Source: AC-32 sp963813435 (GTDB taxonomy: Bacteria; Actinomycetota; Thermoleophilia; Gaiellales; Gaiellaceae). From it: 64,000 bases of DNA. The notes below the pieces were generated by a model. That model saw only the letters and a program-made list of their open reading frames with translations, was not told where the DNA came from and did not search any database. The position numbers and the translations under genes were made by a program. Location: the NCBI GenBank assembly GCA_963813435.1, contig CAWEYY010000003.1, positions 372,001 through 436,000 of the forward strand, read 5' to 3'. Below are positions 1 to 8,226 of this stretch, piece after piece; positions within the stretch are counted from its first letter, which is position 1, and every line of letters begins with the position of its first letter.

Positions 1-144
1 ACGGAGGGGATCCTCCCTGCGCTGGAGCCCGCCCACGCGCTCGCGCGGGTGGCGGACCTCCAGGAGGAGCTCGTGCTCGTGTGCCTCTCGGGCCGGGGCG
101 ACAAGGACCTGGACGAGGTGCTGCGAGCGCTCGGCCGGCAATGA
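1..144 (+). CDS. trpB: Tryptophan synthase beta chain, C-terminal end (partial)
   Basis: Only the last 47 codons lie in the window; the gene begins upstream. The fragment carries the LSGRGDKD segment typical of the TrpB C-terminus, which belongs to the PLP-phosphate binding region. TrpB condenses indole with serine to give tryptophan. Its TGA stop overlaps the next start (ATGA, 141-144), so trpB and trpA are translationally coupled as in most trp operons. Confidence 0.93.
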   Translation, partial: TEGILPALEPAHALARVADLQEELVLVCLSGRGDKDLDEVLRALGRQ

Positions 145-848
145 GGAAAACCCTCGCCGTCTACCTGATGAGCGGCCCGGAAACGCCCGAGCTCGCCGAG
201 GCGGCGGTCGAAGGCGGCGCCGACATCGTCGAGCTCGGCTTCCCGTTCTCCGACCCGCTCGCGGACGGGCCGGTCATCCGGCGCGCGGCCGAGCGCGCCC
301 TGGCGCAGGGGATGCGCACCGTCCCTTGCCTCGAAGGACTGGCCGAGACCCGTGCGCGTCTTCCCGAGACGCCGCTTGTCCCGATGACCTACTCGTCGCT
401 CCTCGAGGCCTACGGCTGGGACCGCTTCGCCGCGGACGCGGAGGCCGCGGGCGCGACCAGCATGATCGTCGCCGACCTCCCCGCTGGCGAGCGGCCGGAG
501 CTGCGCCGGGTGCAGCTCGTCGCCCCGACCTCGACCGACGAGCGCATCCGCCTCGCCGCGGAGCACACCGACGGCTGGCTCTACCTCGTCACCGTCACCG
601 GCACAACCGGTGCCCGCGACGACCTCTCCCCCGCGCTCGCCGGACTCGTCGAGCGGGCCCGCCGCGCGACCCGGCTGCCGCTCTACGCCGGCTTCGGAAT
701 CTCGACACCGGCCCAGGCCCGCGCCGCGGCCGAGCTCGCCGACGGGATCGTGGTCGGAACGAGCGCCCTCGAGGCCGCCGAAGGTGGCCCACGAGCGCTC
801 GGCGACTACGTGGGGTCACTCCGCGCAGCCCTGGACGAAACCGCATAG
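141..848 (+). CDS. trpA: Tryptophan synthase alpha chain, compact form
   Basis: Cleaves indole-3-glycerol phosphate to indole and glyceraldehyde-3-phosphate; the indole is channelled to TrpB. The ATG at 141 overlapping the trpB stop was chosen over an in-frame start at 81. Visible motifs are ELGFPFSDPLADGP (catalytic Glu about residue 31, Asp about 42), VADLP, LVAPTSTDERI and a phosphate-binding GFGIS. At 235 aa it is shorter than the usual 260-270: the N-terminal helix is missing, the usual AGDP reads SGPE, and about ten residues are missing before LVAPT. All core motifs remain, so it is probably functional. Confidence 0.93.
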   Translation: MRKTLAVYLMSGPETPELAEAAVEGGADIVELGFPFSDPLADGPVIRRAAERALAQGMRTVPCLEGLAETRARLPETPLVPMTYSSLLEAYGWDRFAADAEAAGATSMIVADLPAGERPELRRVQLVAPTSTDERIRLAAEHTDGWLYLVTVTGTTGARDDLSPALAGLVERARRATRLPLYAGFGISTPAQARAAAELADGIVVGTSALEAAEGGPRALGDYVGSLRAALDETA

Positions 849-859
849 ACAAGCGGAAA

Positions 860-1213
860 ATGGCCACAGTCCTCGTCGACGCCCGCAACGTCCTCCGGTC
901 GCAGTGGCCCAACGTGCCCGAGGACGAGCTCGTCGAGCGCTGCCGCGCGTGGGCCGCGCGCCACGACCACGTCCTCGTCCTCGTCTTCGACGGTACCGCG
1001 CCCGGCAACGTCGTAGGAGTCGAGCAGCTCGACGACCGGGCGACGCTCGTCGGGTCCGGCGGCGAGAGCGCCGACGACTGGCTCGCGCGCGAGGCGCCGA
1101 GCTACCCGGGCGCCTGGCTCGTCACCTCGGACCGCGAGCTCCGCGCCCGGGCGGGAGGCGACGCGATCCGGATCGTCGGGGGCGGCTCGTTCCTCCGCGA
1201 GCTCGAGACCTGA
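860..1213 (+). CDS. NYN-domain RNase-like protein (YacP family-like)
   Basis: A 117-aa protein starting at ATG 860, 11 bases after trpA. The N-terminal VLVDARNVL and later VLVFDGTAP, ESADDWL and LVTSDRELR match the acidic-residue pattern of NYN/PIN-like ribonucleases (YacP/Rae1 type), in which clustered Asp residues bind metal. It is probably co-transcribed with trpBA. No partner or substrate can be read from the sequence. Confidence 0.75.
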   Translation: MATVLVDARNVLRSQWPNVPEDELVERCRAWAARHDHVLVLVFDGTAPGNVVGVEQLDDRATLVGSGGESADDWLAREAPSYPGAWLVTSDRELRARAGGDAIRIVGGGSFLRELET

Positions 1214-1430
1214 CTCGAAGGCCCCGAAAGACAATTCGTCCGCACTTTCCGAACTTCGCTCTCCCCGACCCCTTGCGCGCGACCTCCTCAGGCCCTAGGT
1301 TCCCCACTGCACCGAGCACGGGACGCGAGTAGGTCGAAGCCGTCTCTGAGGGCAGTAGGCGGAAGCCGAAGGTCAGCGGAGGCGGGGGACGAAAGCGCAC
1401 CCGGCTCGGTGAACTTTTGGTCCGACGCTG

Positions 1431-1934
1431 TCAGCCGTCGGGCAGCGACCAGTCGAAGGGAATCTCGTCGGAGTGCGGGTCGATCCGGTACTTGTCGGGC
1501 GCCTCGCGGTCGTACGGCTGCGTCGGGAAGTTCAGGATCGCCGCCTCGTCCTCGCCCCAGTTCTGGCTCGCGTGCCAGACGCCGGGCGGGATCCGGAGAA
1601 AGCCGGACGCCGCGCCCGTCAGGCTGTGCACCTGGAAGGCGCCGAAGCTCGGCGAGTCGGTGCGGCCGTCGTAGAGCACCGTCCGGACCGAGCCATGGAC
1701 GAGGAAGTAGCGGTCGGCCTGGAGCCGGTGCATGCCCCAGCCCTTGATGCGGCCGGGCAGGATCGTGATGCAGTAGGCGTAGACGACGTCCTCGCGCCAG
1801 AACGGATGGTCGAAGTTGACGACCTCGGTGAGCGCGCCGCGGTGGTCAACGTAGGGCGACACGCGCGCGAGCTCGACTCCCTCGATCCGTGTCGCCGGAG
1901 CATCCTGCAGAGCCGGCGGCAGCACCTCCCCCAT
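1431..1934 (-). CDS. RmlC-like cupin (dTDP-4-dehydrorhamnose 3,5-epimerase family)
   Basis: A 167-aa single cupin. The stretch with KGWGMH, followed by YFLVHG and later GVWHAS, resembles the RmlC/FdtA sugar-epimerase or isomerase fold. The catalytic pair of true RmlC is not certain here, so the substrate is open. No rhamnose genes lie nearby. The ATG is preceded by TAGACT six bases upstream and no ribosome-binding site, so the mRNA is probably leaderless. The 217 bases between this gene and 1213 show no gene. Confidence 0.75.
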   Translation of the reverse strand: MGEVLPPALQDAPATRIEGVELARVSPYVDHRGALTEVVNFDHPFWREDVVYAYCITILPGRIKGWGMHRLQADRYFLVHGSVRTVLYDGRTDSPSFGAFQVHSLTGAASGFLRIPPGVWHASQNWGEDEAAILNFPTQPYDREAPDKYRIDPHSDEIPFDWSLPDG

Positions 1935-1940
1935 GCGGGA

Positions 1941-1946
1941 AGTCTA
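1941..1946 (-). promoter_or_regulatory. -10 box of leaderless cupin gene
   Basis: TAGACT ends 6 bases before the ATG at 1934, so transcription would start at or next to the start codon. Confidence 0.55.
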
Positions 1947-1959
1947 TGAGCTTCAGGCG

Positions 1960-2475
1960 CTAGTACCCGTAGGGCTTCGTCGTCGTGTCGTTCGTCTCCG
2001 TGCCGCTGCCCGGAGTGATCTCACGCATGCCGGAGGCGTTGTTCGTCGTGAGCGCGCCGGCCATGCCCATGCTCCGGTGGTACTTGCAGTAGAAGGCGAC
2101 GATCCCCGACTTCGGGATCGTGACGGTGACGGTTGCGTCCTCGCCGGCCTCGACGTCCTTGTTGATTCCCTGCGAGGCGATCGTCAGGTTGTGCTCGGCG
2201 GAGCCCTCGTTCTTGAGCTCGAGCTTGACGTTCGCGCCGGGCTTGCCCCTGAGGAGGGTCGGCTCGAAGTAGTAGTCGTCGAGCTCCATCTCCGTCTCGT
2301 CTCCGCTCACGGTCTTGGTGCCGTGGTCGTTCACGGTCTGGCCGGCGATCTTCGCCTTCCCGCCCTTGGCGGCCCCGCTCGTGCTCTCGCTCGAGGAGCT
2401 CCCCCCGCCGCAGCCCGCGGCACCCAGCGCCAGGAAGAGGCCGATGGCCGCCACGATCACCGTTCCGCGCTTCAT
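1960..2475 (-). CDS. Cupredoxin-domain lipoprotein
   Basis: A 171-aa exported protein. A hydrophobic N-terminus ends in a lipobox (LGAAGC, Cys about residue 22), then a Ser/Gly linker and a plastocyanin-like domain. Candidate type-1 copper ligands are His in EHNL, then FYCKYH (Cys and His) and Met in MGMAG, in the canonical H...C..H..M order. It is likely a membrane-tethered periplasmic copper electron carrier or copper binder. ATG 2475 follows a GGGAGGAG ribosome-binding site; an in-frame GTG lies one codon earlier. Confidence 0.85.
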   Translation of the reverse strand: MKRGTVIVAAIGLFLALGAAGCGGGSSSSESTSGAAKGGKAKIAGQTVNDHGTKTVSGDETEMELDDYYFEPTLLRGKPGANVKLELKNEGSAEHNLTIASQGINKDVEAGEDATVTVTIPKSGIVAFYCKYHRSMGMAGALTTNNASGMREITPGSGTETNDTTTKPYGY

Positions 2476-2533
2476 CACTCCTCCCGTCCCCTAGACGAGA
2501 GGAACTACGGCCGCGGGCCGCAAGTCGGTTTCC

Positions 2534-3190
2534 TCAGCGCGGCTGCGGAACGATCCGGATGTACGGCTTGGGTGACTCCCACTCGCCGAACAGCTCCTTG
2601 GCCTCGTCGTCCGAGACCGAGCCGGCGATGATCACGTCTTCCCCCTGGCGCCAGTTCACCGGAGTCGAGACCTTGTGGTTCGCGGTGAGCTGCAGCGAGT
2701 CGATCACGCGCAGCACCTCGTCGAAGTTGCGACCGGTCGTCATCGGGTAGACGAGGATCAGCTTGATCTTCTTGTCCGGGCCGATCACGAAGACGTTTCG
2801 AACCGTCTGGTTGTCGGCCGGCGTGCGCTCCTTCGGGTCGCCCGCGACGTCTCCGGGCAGCATCTCGTAGAGCTTCGAGATCTCGTAGTCCGAGTCGCCG
2901 ATGATCGGGTAGTTCGGCGCCTCACCCTGCGTCTCGGCGATGTCCTGCGCCCAACGCTCGTGGTCGCCCGTCGGGTCGACCGAGAGGCCGATGATCTTGA
3001 CGTTGCGTCGGTCGAACTCGGGCTTGATCTTGGCCATGTAGCCGAGCTCGGTGGTGCAGACGGGCGTGAAGTCCTTCGGGTGCGAGAAGAGCACGGCCCA
3101 CGAATCGCCGATCCAATCGTGGAAGTCGATCTCGCCTTCCGTCGTCTGCGCCTGGAAGTCCGGCGCGGTGTCTCCGATCGTCAGAGCCAT
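2534..3190 (-). CDS. 1-Cys peroxiredoxin (Prx6/AhpC-TSA family)
   Basis: A 218-aa thiol peroxidase. The peroxidatic Cys sits in DFTPVCTTE (about residue 45), and the C-terminal extension with NQTVRNVFVI, MTTGRN and the VNWRQGE segment is typical of Prx6-type 1-Cys enzymes. No second conserved resolving Cys is seen. It reduces H2O2 and organic peroxides in the cytoplasm. A strong AGGAGGTAGGAG site precedes the ATG. Confidence 0.93.
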   Translation of the reverse strand: MALTIGDTAPDFQAQTTEGEIDFHDWIGDSWAVLFSHPKDFTPVCTTELGYMAKIKPEFDRRNVKIIGLSVDPTGDHERWAQDIAETQGEAPNYPIIGDSDYEISKLYEMLPGDVAGDPKERTPADNQTVRNVFVIGPDKKIKLILVYPMTTGRNFDEVLRVIDSLQLTANHKVSTPVNWRQGEDVIIAGSVSDDEAKELFGEWESPKPYIRIVPQPR

Positions 3191-3259
3191 CTCCTACCTC
3201 CTCCAGAGAGCTTGCCTCCAATCTTTGCACGAGGCGTGCACCTGCCGACGGACGCGCTT

Positions 3260-3265
3260 TAGGCT
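3260..3265 (+). promoter_or_regulatory. -10 box of leaderless yjbR-like gene
   Basis: TAGGCT lies 6 bases before GTG 3272, with no Shine-Dalgarno between. The position supports the GTG over the ATG three codons later. Confidence 0.55.
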
Positions 3266-3271
3266 GGCGCC

Positions 3272-3673
3272 GTGAGCACCATGGCCGACCTCGACGAGCT
3301 CGCGCTGTCCCTTCCACAGTCAACTCGCGAGGTCTCGGAGGACGGCCGGCCCTCGTACCACGTGCACGGGAAGCTCTTCTGCTTCCATCGCGGCCGAAGG
3401 CCCGACGCTCTCGACGAGAGCGGCGAGCGGCTGGACGACGTGCTCATGTTCCGCGTCGCGGACCTCGACGTGAAGGAGCTCCTGCTGTCCGACGCGCGCG
3501 GGGTGTACTTCACGACTCCGCACTTCAACGGGTACGCGGCGGTGCTCGTGCGGATCCCGAACCTCGGGCGCATCGACCGGGACGAGCTGGAAGAGCTGGT
3601 CGTCGAGGCCTGGCTCACCCGCGCGCAGAAGCGTGTCGCCAAGGCGTGGCTCGCCGAGCACGGGGAAGCCTGA
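3272..3673 (+). CDS. MmcQ/YjbR family protein
   Basis: A 133-aa protein of the MmcQ/YjbR fold (CyaY-like, double-wing DNA-binding suggested for the family). ALSLPQSTREV at the start and the G(R)PSYHVHGKLF segment are characteristic, as is the C-terminal VEAWLTRAQKRVAKAW. Function in the family is poorly known. The start is a GTG with a -10 box 6 bases before it. Its stop overlaps the next ATG by one base (TGATG), so the downstream acetyltransferase is coupled. Confidence 0.85.
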   Translation: MSTMADLDELALSLPQSTREVSEDGRPSYHVHGKLFCFHRGRRPDALDESGERLDDVLMFRVADLDVKELLLSDARGVYFTTPHFNGYAAVLVRIPNLGRIDRDELEELVVEAWLTRAQKRVAKAWLAEHGEA

Positions 3674-4242
3674 TGCGCTCGGACCCGAGCCGGCTGGCGT
3701 TGTCGTCGTACGCGTTCCCGAACGAGCTGCGCGCCGGCGAGCTCTGGCTGCGAGCGCCGCGCGAGGACGACGTCGATCGCATCGCGCCGGCGTTCGTCGA
3801 CCCGGACATCGGCGGCGAGGCCGGGCTTCCGGAGGTCGGCGCCGACGAGCTCCGCACGATGATGCGGGAGATGCTTCCGGGGATGCGCGCGAGCGGGATG
3901 CTCGCGCCGTACCTGATCGAGGACGCCACGTCGAGCGAGCTCCTCGGCGGCCTCACCCTCCACCACTTCGACGCGATGCGCGACAGCGTCGAGGTCGGCT
4001 ACTGGCTGTTCGCCGATGCGCGTGGCCGCGGGGTCGCGACGCGAGCCGTCGAGGCGGTCGTGGTTCACGCGCTCGCGAACGGCATCTACCGCGTCGAGGC
4101 CCACGTCCGCGTGGGCAACGCCGCCTCCGAACGCGTGCTCGAACGGGCGGGGTTCGAGCGCGAAGGCGTCAAACGGCGCTTCCTGCGCCACCACGGCGAG
4201 CGCGTCGACGCGACGCTCTTCGCGCGCTTCGCTCCGGAGTGA
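3673..4242 (+). CDS. GNAT acetyltransferase (RimJ/RimL type)
   Basis: A 189-aa N-acetyltransferase. LWLRAPREDDVD at the start, YWLFADARGRGVATRA (acetyl-CoA pyrophosphate loop, RGRGVA about residues 116-121) and NAASERVLERAGFEREG are typical of the RimJ/RimL/ribosomal-protein acetyltransferase subfamily. The acceptor is unknown. It is coupled to the YjbR-like gene. Its stop abuts the stop of the convergent GcvT-family gene with no intergenic space. Confidence 0.87.
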   Translation: MRSDPSRLALSSYAFPNELRAGELWLRAPREDDVDRIAPAFVDPDIGGEAGLPEVGADELRTMMREMLPGMRASGMLAPYLIEDATSSELLGGLTLHHFDAMRDSVEVGYWLFADARGRGVATRAVEAVVVHALANGIYRVEAHVRVGNAASERVLERAGFEREGVKRRFLRHHGERVDATLFARFAPE

Positions 4243-5439
4243 CTAGGAGGTCTTGCGCGCCGGGTTGAAGAACGGGAGCTCGACGACCGTCGCCGGAACT
4301 CGACTGCGCCGCGCCTCCACCGTCCACTCGACCTCGATCTTCGTCCCGGGCTTGCTGTGGTCCGCGCCGATCGACGCCAGCGCCAGGACCTTCTTCAGGG
4401 TCGGGCTCCAGGTCGTGCTCGTGGCCTTGCCGGTCTGGCGGCCCCGCGCGTACAGAGGAACGGGGACGCGCGAGGCTGCCGGCTCCAGCGTCGGCGTCAG
4501 CCCTTTCGTGCGGTACAGCTCCTCGAGCGGCTCCCATTCGAGCTCCACCCCGACGAGCCTGCGCGGAGGGCCGCCGCGCTCCTGCTCCTGCTCGAGCGCG
4601 CGGCGGCCGACGAACTCCACCGGCTTCTCGAAGTCGACGAAATGGCCGAGGATGCCGAGCTCGAACGGCGAGTACGACTGCTCGGGAATGAGCGCGCGCC
4701 GCACCGAGTCGAAGTCGACCTCGATCAGGATCAACCCTGCCTCGACCCGCGCGATGTCGAGCGCGAGCATCCCGGCCGGCCGGATCCCGTAGGCGCTGCC
4801 CGCCCGAACGAGCGCGTCCCAGAGCTCGACCGCCCGAGCGCTCTCGACCCACACCTCGTAGCCGAGGTCGCCGGTGTAGCCCGTCCGCGAGACGTCGACG
4901 GGGATGCCGCCGACCTGCGCTGCCCGCCGGCCGAAGTACCTGAGGTCGTCCCAGGTCGTCTCGGTGGCCGCCCCGAGGACATCGCGGCTCAGCGGTCCCT
5001 GCACCGCCAGCGCCGAGATCCGCTCGGTCACGTCCTCGATCTCGACGTCCAGGCCGCGGGCGTTCATCCGCAGCCAGCGCAGCGACGAGTCGGCCGCCGT
5101 CCAGCGGTAGGCCTGCTCCTCCAGGCGGGCGACGGTCCCGTCGTCGACGACACGGCCGTCCTCGTTGCACCAGGACGTGTAGTAGACGCGGCCGACGGCG
5201 AGCTTGCCGGCGTCCCGCGTGATCACGCGATCGACGAGCTGCGTGGCGTCGGGCCCGGAGACGAGGTACTTGTAGAGCGGAGAGACGTCGATGAGCGCCG
5301 CCGCCTCCCGGATGGCGTTGTACTCGATCTCGTGGGAGTCCGAGTACGCGCTCGCGGCGAGATAGCCCGACCACTCCCGCCACTGCAGCTTGGAGTTGAG
5401 CGGCGCCGTCCGGGGATAGAACGGGGTTCCGACCGACAC
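4243..5439 (-). CDS. GcvT-family aminomethyltransferase, second of a pair
   Basis: A 398-aa tetrahydrofolate-dependent protein of the GcvT/DmdA/sarcosine-oxidase fold: N-terminal folate domain with LIDVSPLYKY, AVQGP and SRTGYTGDLGYE (folate-binding), then the barrel C-terminus with RRLVGVELE and FFNPAR. The start is GTG 5439, 8 bases after the upstream gene's stop, because no other start exists before the preceding stop. It probably moves a one-carbon unit from a methylated or amino substrate to folate. It pairs with the DmdA-like gene. The glycine-cleavage P and H genes are absent, so true GcvT is unlikely. Confidence 0.83.
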   Translation of the reverse strand: MSVGTPFYPRTAPLNSKLQWREWSGYLAASAYSDSHEIEYNAIREAAALIDVSPLYKYLVSGPDATQLVDRVITRDAGKLAVGRVYYTSWCNEDGRVVDDGTVARLEEQAYRWTAADSSLRWLRMNARGLDVEIEDVTERISALAVQGPLSRDVLGAATETTWDDLRYFGRRAAQVGGIPVDVSRTGYTGDLGYEVWVESARAVELWDALVRAGSAYGIRPAGMLALDIARVEAGLILIEVDFDSVRRALIPEQSYSPFELGILGHFVDFEKPVEFVGRRALEQEQERGGPPRRLVGVELEWEPLEELYRTKGLTPTLEPAASRVPVPLYARGRQTGKATSTTWSPTLKKVLALASIGADHSKPGTKIEVEWTVEARRSRVPATVVELPFFNPARKTS

Positions 5440-5447
5440 GGCGAGCG

Positions 5448-6593
5448 CTACGACTTCGGGATCTGCTTCTCGGGGTCGAAGAAGGGCAGCGGCACGATTG
5501 TCGCGTCTCTCGCGCCATCGGGCGTCTCCACCGCGACCTGCGTCCCGAGCTCGGCGTGCTCGACGGGGAGCCACGCGTACCCGATGTTCTTCTCGAGCCG
5601 CGGCGAGTAGACGGCGGAGGTCACCCGTCCGCTCGCGCCGTCGGCCGAGACCGGCCAGTCGGTCGCGTTCATCTCCAGCCGGCCGCCCTCGATCTCGACG
5701 CCGACGATCTTCTGTCTCACGCCCTCGTCGCGAATCCTCGTGAGCGCGTTCCGGGCGATGAAGTCCGCCTCGGTGTCCAGGTCGACGAGCCGGTCGAGGC
5801 CCAGCTCAAAGGGGTTGTTCTCGTAGGTCATGTCTGCGCCCCAGTTGAAGATGCCTCCCTCGATCCGCCGGATGTCCACCGGCCCGGTCGGGCGGATCTC
5901 GTACGGCTCGCCCGCCCCCATGATCCGGTCCCACAGGTCGGTTCCGCGCGAGGCGTCGAGGAGGTAGATCTCGTATCCGACCTCCGACGTCCAGCCGGTG
6001 CGCGTGAGGATCAGCGGGATGCCATCCAGCTCGAGGCGGCGGAAGTGGTAGTAGCGCAGGTCGAGGATGTCGTCGCCGAACAGGGCCTGCACGACGTCCT
6101 TCGACTTCGGGCCCTGGATCTGCAGCGGGTACGCCTCGGCCTCCGAGAGCTGCACGTCCATCCCCGCGTAGGCCGCCAGCCCCTTCGCGTACGGCAGCAC
6201 GTCGCTGTCGGCGAGCGCGAACCAGAACGTGTTCTCGTCCAGCCGCAGCATGACCGGGTCGTTGAGGATCCCGCCGTCGGGTGCCGTGATCAGCACGTAC
6301 TTGCCCTGGCCGACCGCACACGTGCTGAGGTCGCGGCAGGTGAGCAGCTGTGCGAAGCGGAAGCCGTCCGGTCCGGTCACCTCCACGTTGCGCTCGACGG
6401 CGACGTCCCAGAGCGTCACGTGGTTCAGCAGGTGCCAGTACTCGGCCTCGAAATCGTCGAAGTTGATCGGGAAGAGCGTGTGGTTGTAGACGGTGAAGCC
6501 CTTCGGGTCGTGGCGCTGCGTCGCCTCGTAGAAGGGACTCCGCCGCAAGCGCGCTCCGCGCTGGACGGTCTGCATGTCGAACGGGCCGGGCAT
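5448..6593 (-). CDS. DmdA-like GcvT-family demethylase
   Basis: A 381-aa folate-dependent methyltransferase-fold protein. LLTCRDLS, NDPV, RLDENTFWFALADSDV and the Y(A)KGL segment resemble marine DmdA, which demethylates dimethylsulfoniopropionate; DmdA-like relatives of unknown substrate are common. Folate-site residues are in RTGWTSEVGYE. ATG 6593 was chosen over TTG 6602 because a TATATT box sits 8 bases upstream. The gene heads a two-gene operon and diverges from the FAD oxidoreductase. A role in demethylating sarcosine-, betaine- or DMSP-like compounds is inferred from the fold and context. Confidence 0.8.
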   Translation of the reverse strand: MPGPFDMQTVQRGARLRRSPFYEATQRHDPKGFTVYNHTLFPINFDDFEAEYWHLLNHVTLWDVAVERNVEVTGPDGFRFAQLLTCRDLSTCAVGQGKYVLITAPDGGILNDPVMLRLDENTFWFALADSDVLPYAKGLAAYAGMDVQLSEAEAYPLQIQGPKSKDVVQALFGDDILDLRYYHFRRLELDGIPLILTRTGWTSEVGYEIYLLDASRGTDLWDRIMGAGEPYEIRPTGPVDIRRIEGGIFNWGADMTYENNPFELGLDRLVDLDTEADFIARNALTRIRDEGVRQKIVGVEIEGGRLEMNATDWPVSADGASGRVTSAVYSPRLEKNIGYAWLPVEHAELGTQVAVETPDGARDATIVPLPFFDPEKQIPKS

Positions 6594-6601
6594 GGTCGGC
6601 A

Positions 6602-6609
6602 AATATAGT
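6602..6609. promoter_or_regulatory. Overlapping divergent -10 boxes
   Basis: TATATT read leftward (6607-6602) and TATAGT read rightward (6604-6609) overlap. They sit 8 bases from ATG 6593 and 9 bases from TTG 6619. One AT-rich spot therefore seems to fire both the demethylase operon and the oxidoreductase operon with leaders of only a few bases. Confidence 0.55.
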
Positions 6610-6618
6610 CGGGCGGCT

Positions 6619-8224
6619 TTGGCCGATCGCGGTTCCTATGACGCCGTCATCGTCGGTGGCGGGCACAACGGGCTCGTAGCCGCGGCCTACCTGGCGCGGG
6701 CCGGGCTCAAGGTCGTGGTGCTGGAGCGGCGCCACGTTCTCGGTGGGGCGGCGGTGACCGAGGAGGTGTTCCCCGGCTTTCGGTTCAGCGTGGCCTCGTA
6801 CGTCGTATCGTTGCTTCGCCCCGAGATCGTCCGGGAGCTCGCGCTGCCGAGGCACGGCCTCGAGATCCTGCCGCTCGATGGGACGTTCACGCCGCTCGAC
6901 GACGACTACCTGTGGCGGGTGAACGATCACGGCCGCACCGTGCGCGAGCTGCGGCGCTGGTCGGCGAGCGACGCGGAGGCCTACGAGGAGTACAGCCGCC
7001 TGATGGTCGAGATGGCGAGGTTCGTCAAGCCGATCCTGTCCATCACGCCGCCGGACCCGGGCCGGCTCGATCCGCGCGAATGGCTCCCCGTTGCGCGCCT
7101 CGCGCGCGACTTCAACGACCTCTCCCTCGAGCAGCGGGCCGTGTTCATCCAGCTCATGACGATGAGCGCCGCCGACTTCCTCGACCAGTGGTTCGAGACG
7201 GATCCGCTCAAGGCGACGATGAGCGCCTCCGGGATCATCGGCACGTTCCAGGGGATCCGCTCTCCCGGGACCGCGTACGTCCTCCTGCACCACTACATGG
7301 GCGAGATCGACGGCGTCCTCCGCGCCTGGGGCATTCCGCGAGGCGGGACCGGCGCCGTCAGCGAGGCGATCGCGAGCGCCGCCCGGTCGTTCGGCGCCGA
7401 GATCCGGATCGAGACCGCCGTCGAGCACTTCCTGACCCGAGGCGACGAGGTCGATCGGCGCCGTCACGTCGGCGGGCGACGAGGTGACCGGGCGCGTGAC
7501 GCTGTCGAGCCTCGACCCGCAGCAGACGTTCGTCCGGCTCCTGCCGTCCGGCCTCCTCGACGGGTCGTTTCTCGACGAGGTCGCGCGCTACCGGTACCGG
7601 GGCTCGAGCGGGAAGGTGAACCTCGCACTGGACGGGCTGCCCGAGTTCACGTGCCTGCCCGGCGAGGGCGACCACCTGCGCGGGGCGATCAGCTTCAGCC
7701 CGAGCATCGACTACATGGAGCAGGCCTACGACGACGCGAAGTCGGGGCGCTTCAGCCGCCGCCCGTACATCGACATGGTCATCCCGACCCTGGTCGACCC
7801 GTCGATGGCGCCTCCGGGCAAGCACGTCATGAGCTGTTTCGTCCAGTACGCGCCCTACCACCTGGCCGACGGCGACGAGTGGGACGACGCCCGGCGCGAG
7901 GCGTTCCGGGAGACCGTCGTCGACACGATCGCGGAGCGGGCCCCGAACATCCGCGAGCGGATCCTGCATGCGCAGGTGCTCACCCCCAAGGACATCGAGG
8001 AGACGTTCGGGCTCTCCGAGGGGAACATCTTCCAGGGCGAGCTCTCACTCGAGCAGCTCTTCTTCAACCGGCCCGTGCCGGGCTGGGCGCGCTACCGGAC
8101 GCCGCTGCGGAACCTCTGGATGTGCGGCTCGGCCACGCACCCCGGAGGCGGGATCATGGGCGCGTCAGGACACCTCGCGGCGCTGCAGGTCCTGCGCTCG
8201 CTCCGCGCGAAGAAGGCGGCCTGA
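6619..8224 (+). pseudogene. FAD-dependent oxidoreductase (PYROXD2/phytoene-desaturase-like), frameshifted
   Basis: About 534 codons. The N-terminus has the dinucleotide-binding YDAVIVGGGHNGLVAA and ends with CGSATHPGGGIMGASG, the second FAD motif. One extra base near 7450-7456 moves the frame from 1 to 2: codons up to RGDEV are in one frame and IGAVTSAGDEV onwards in the other. Deleting one base restores full alignment with the next gene. Start TTG 6619 gives the same N-terminal spacing as that paralogue. Family members oxidise carotenoids, amines or unknown substrates. It is either a sequencing error or a recent pseudogene. Confidence 0.82.
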
Positions 8225-8226
8225 GC

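Noticed and set aside
1214..1430. Riboswitch or gene in the gap after the YacP-like gene
   Set aside because: No conserved structure or open frame with a plausible start was found.
4243..6593. Glycine cleavage system operon
   Set aside because: Two GcvT-fold proteins are present, but there is no gcvH, gcvP or lipoyl gene, and one protein is closer to DmdA.
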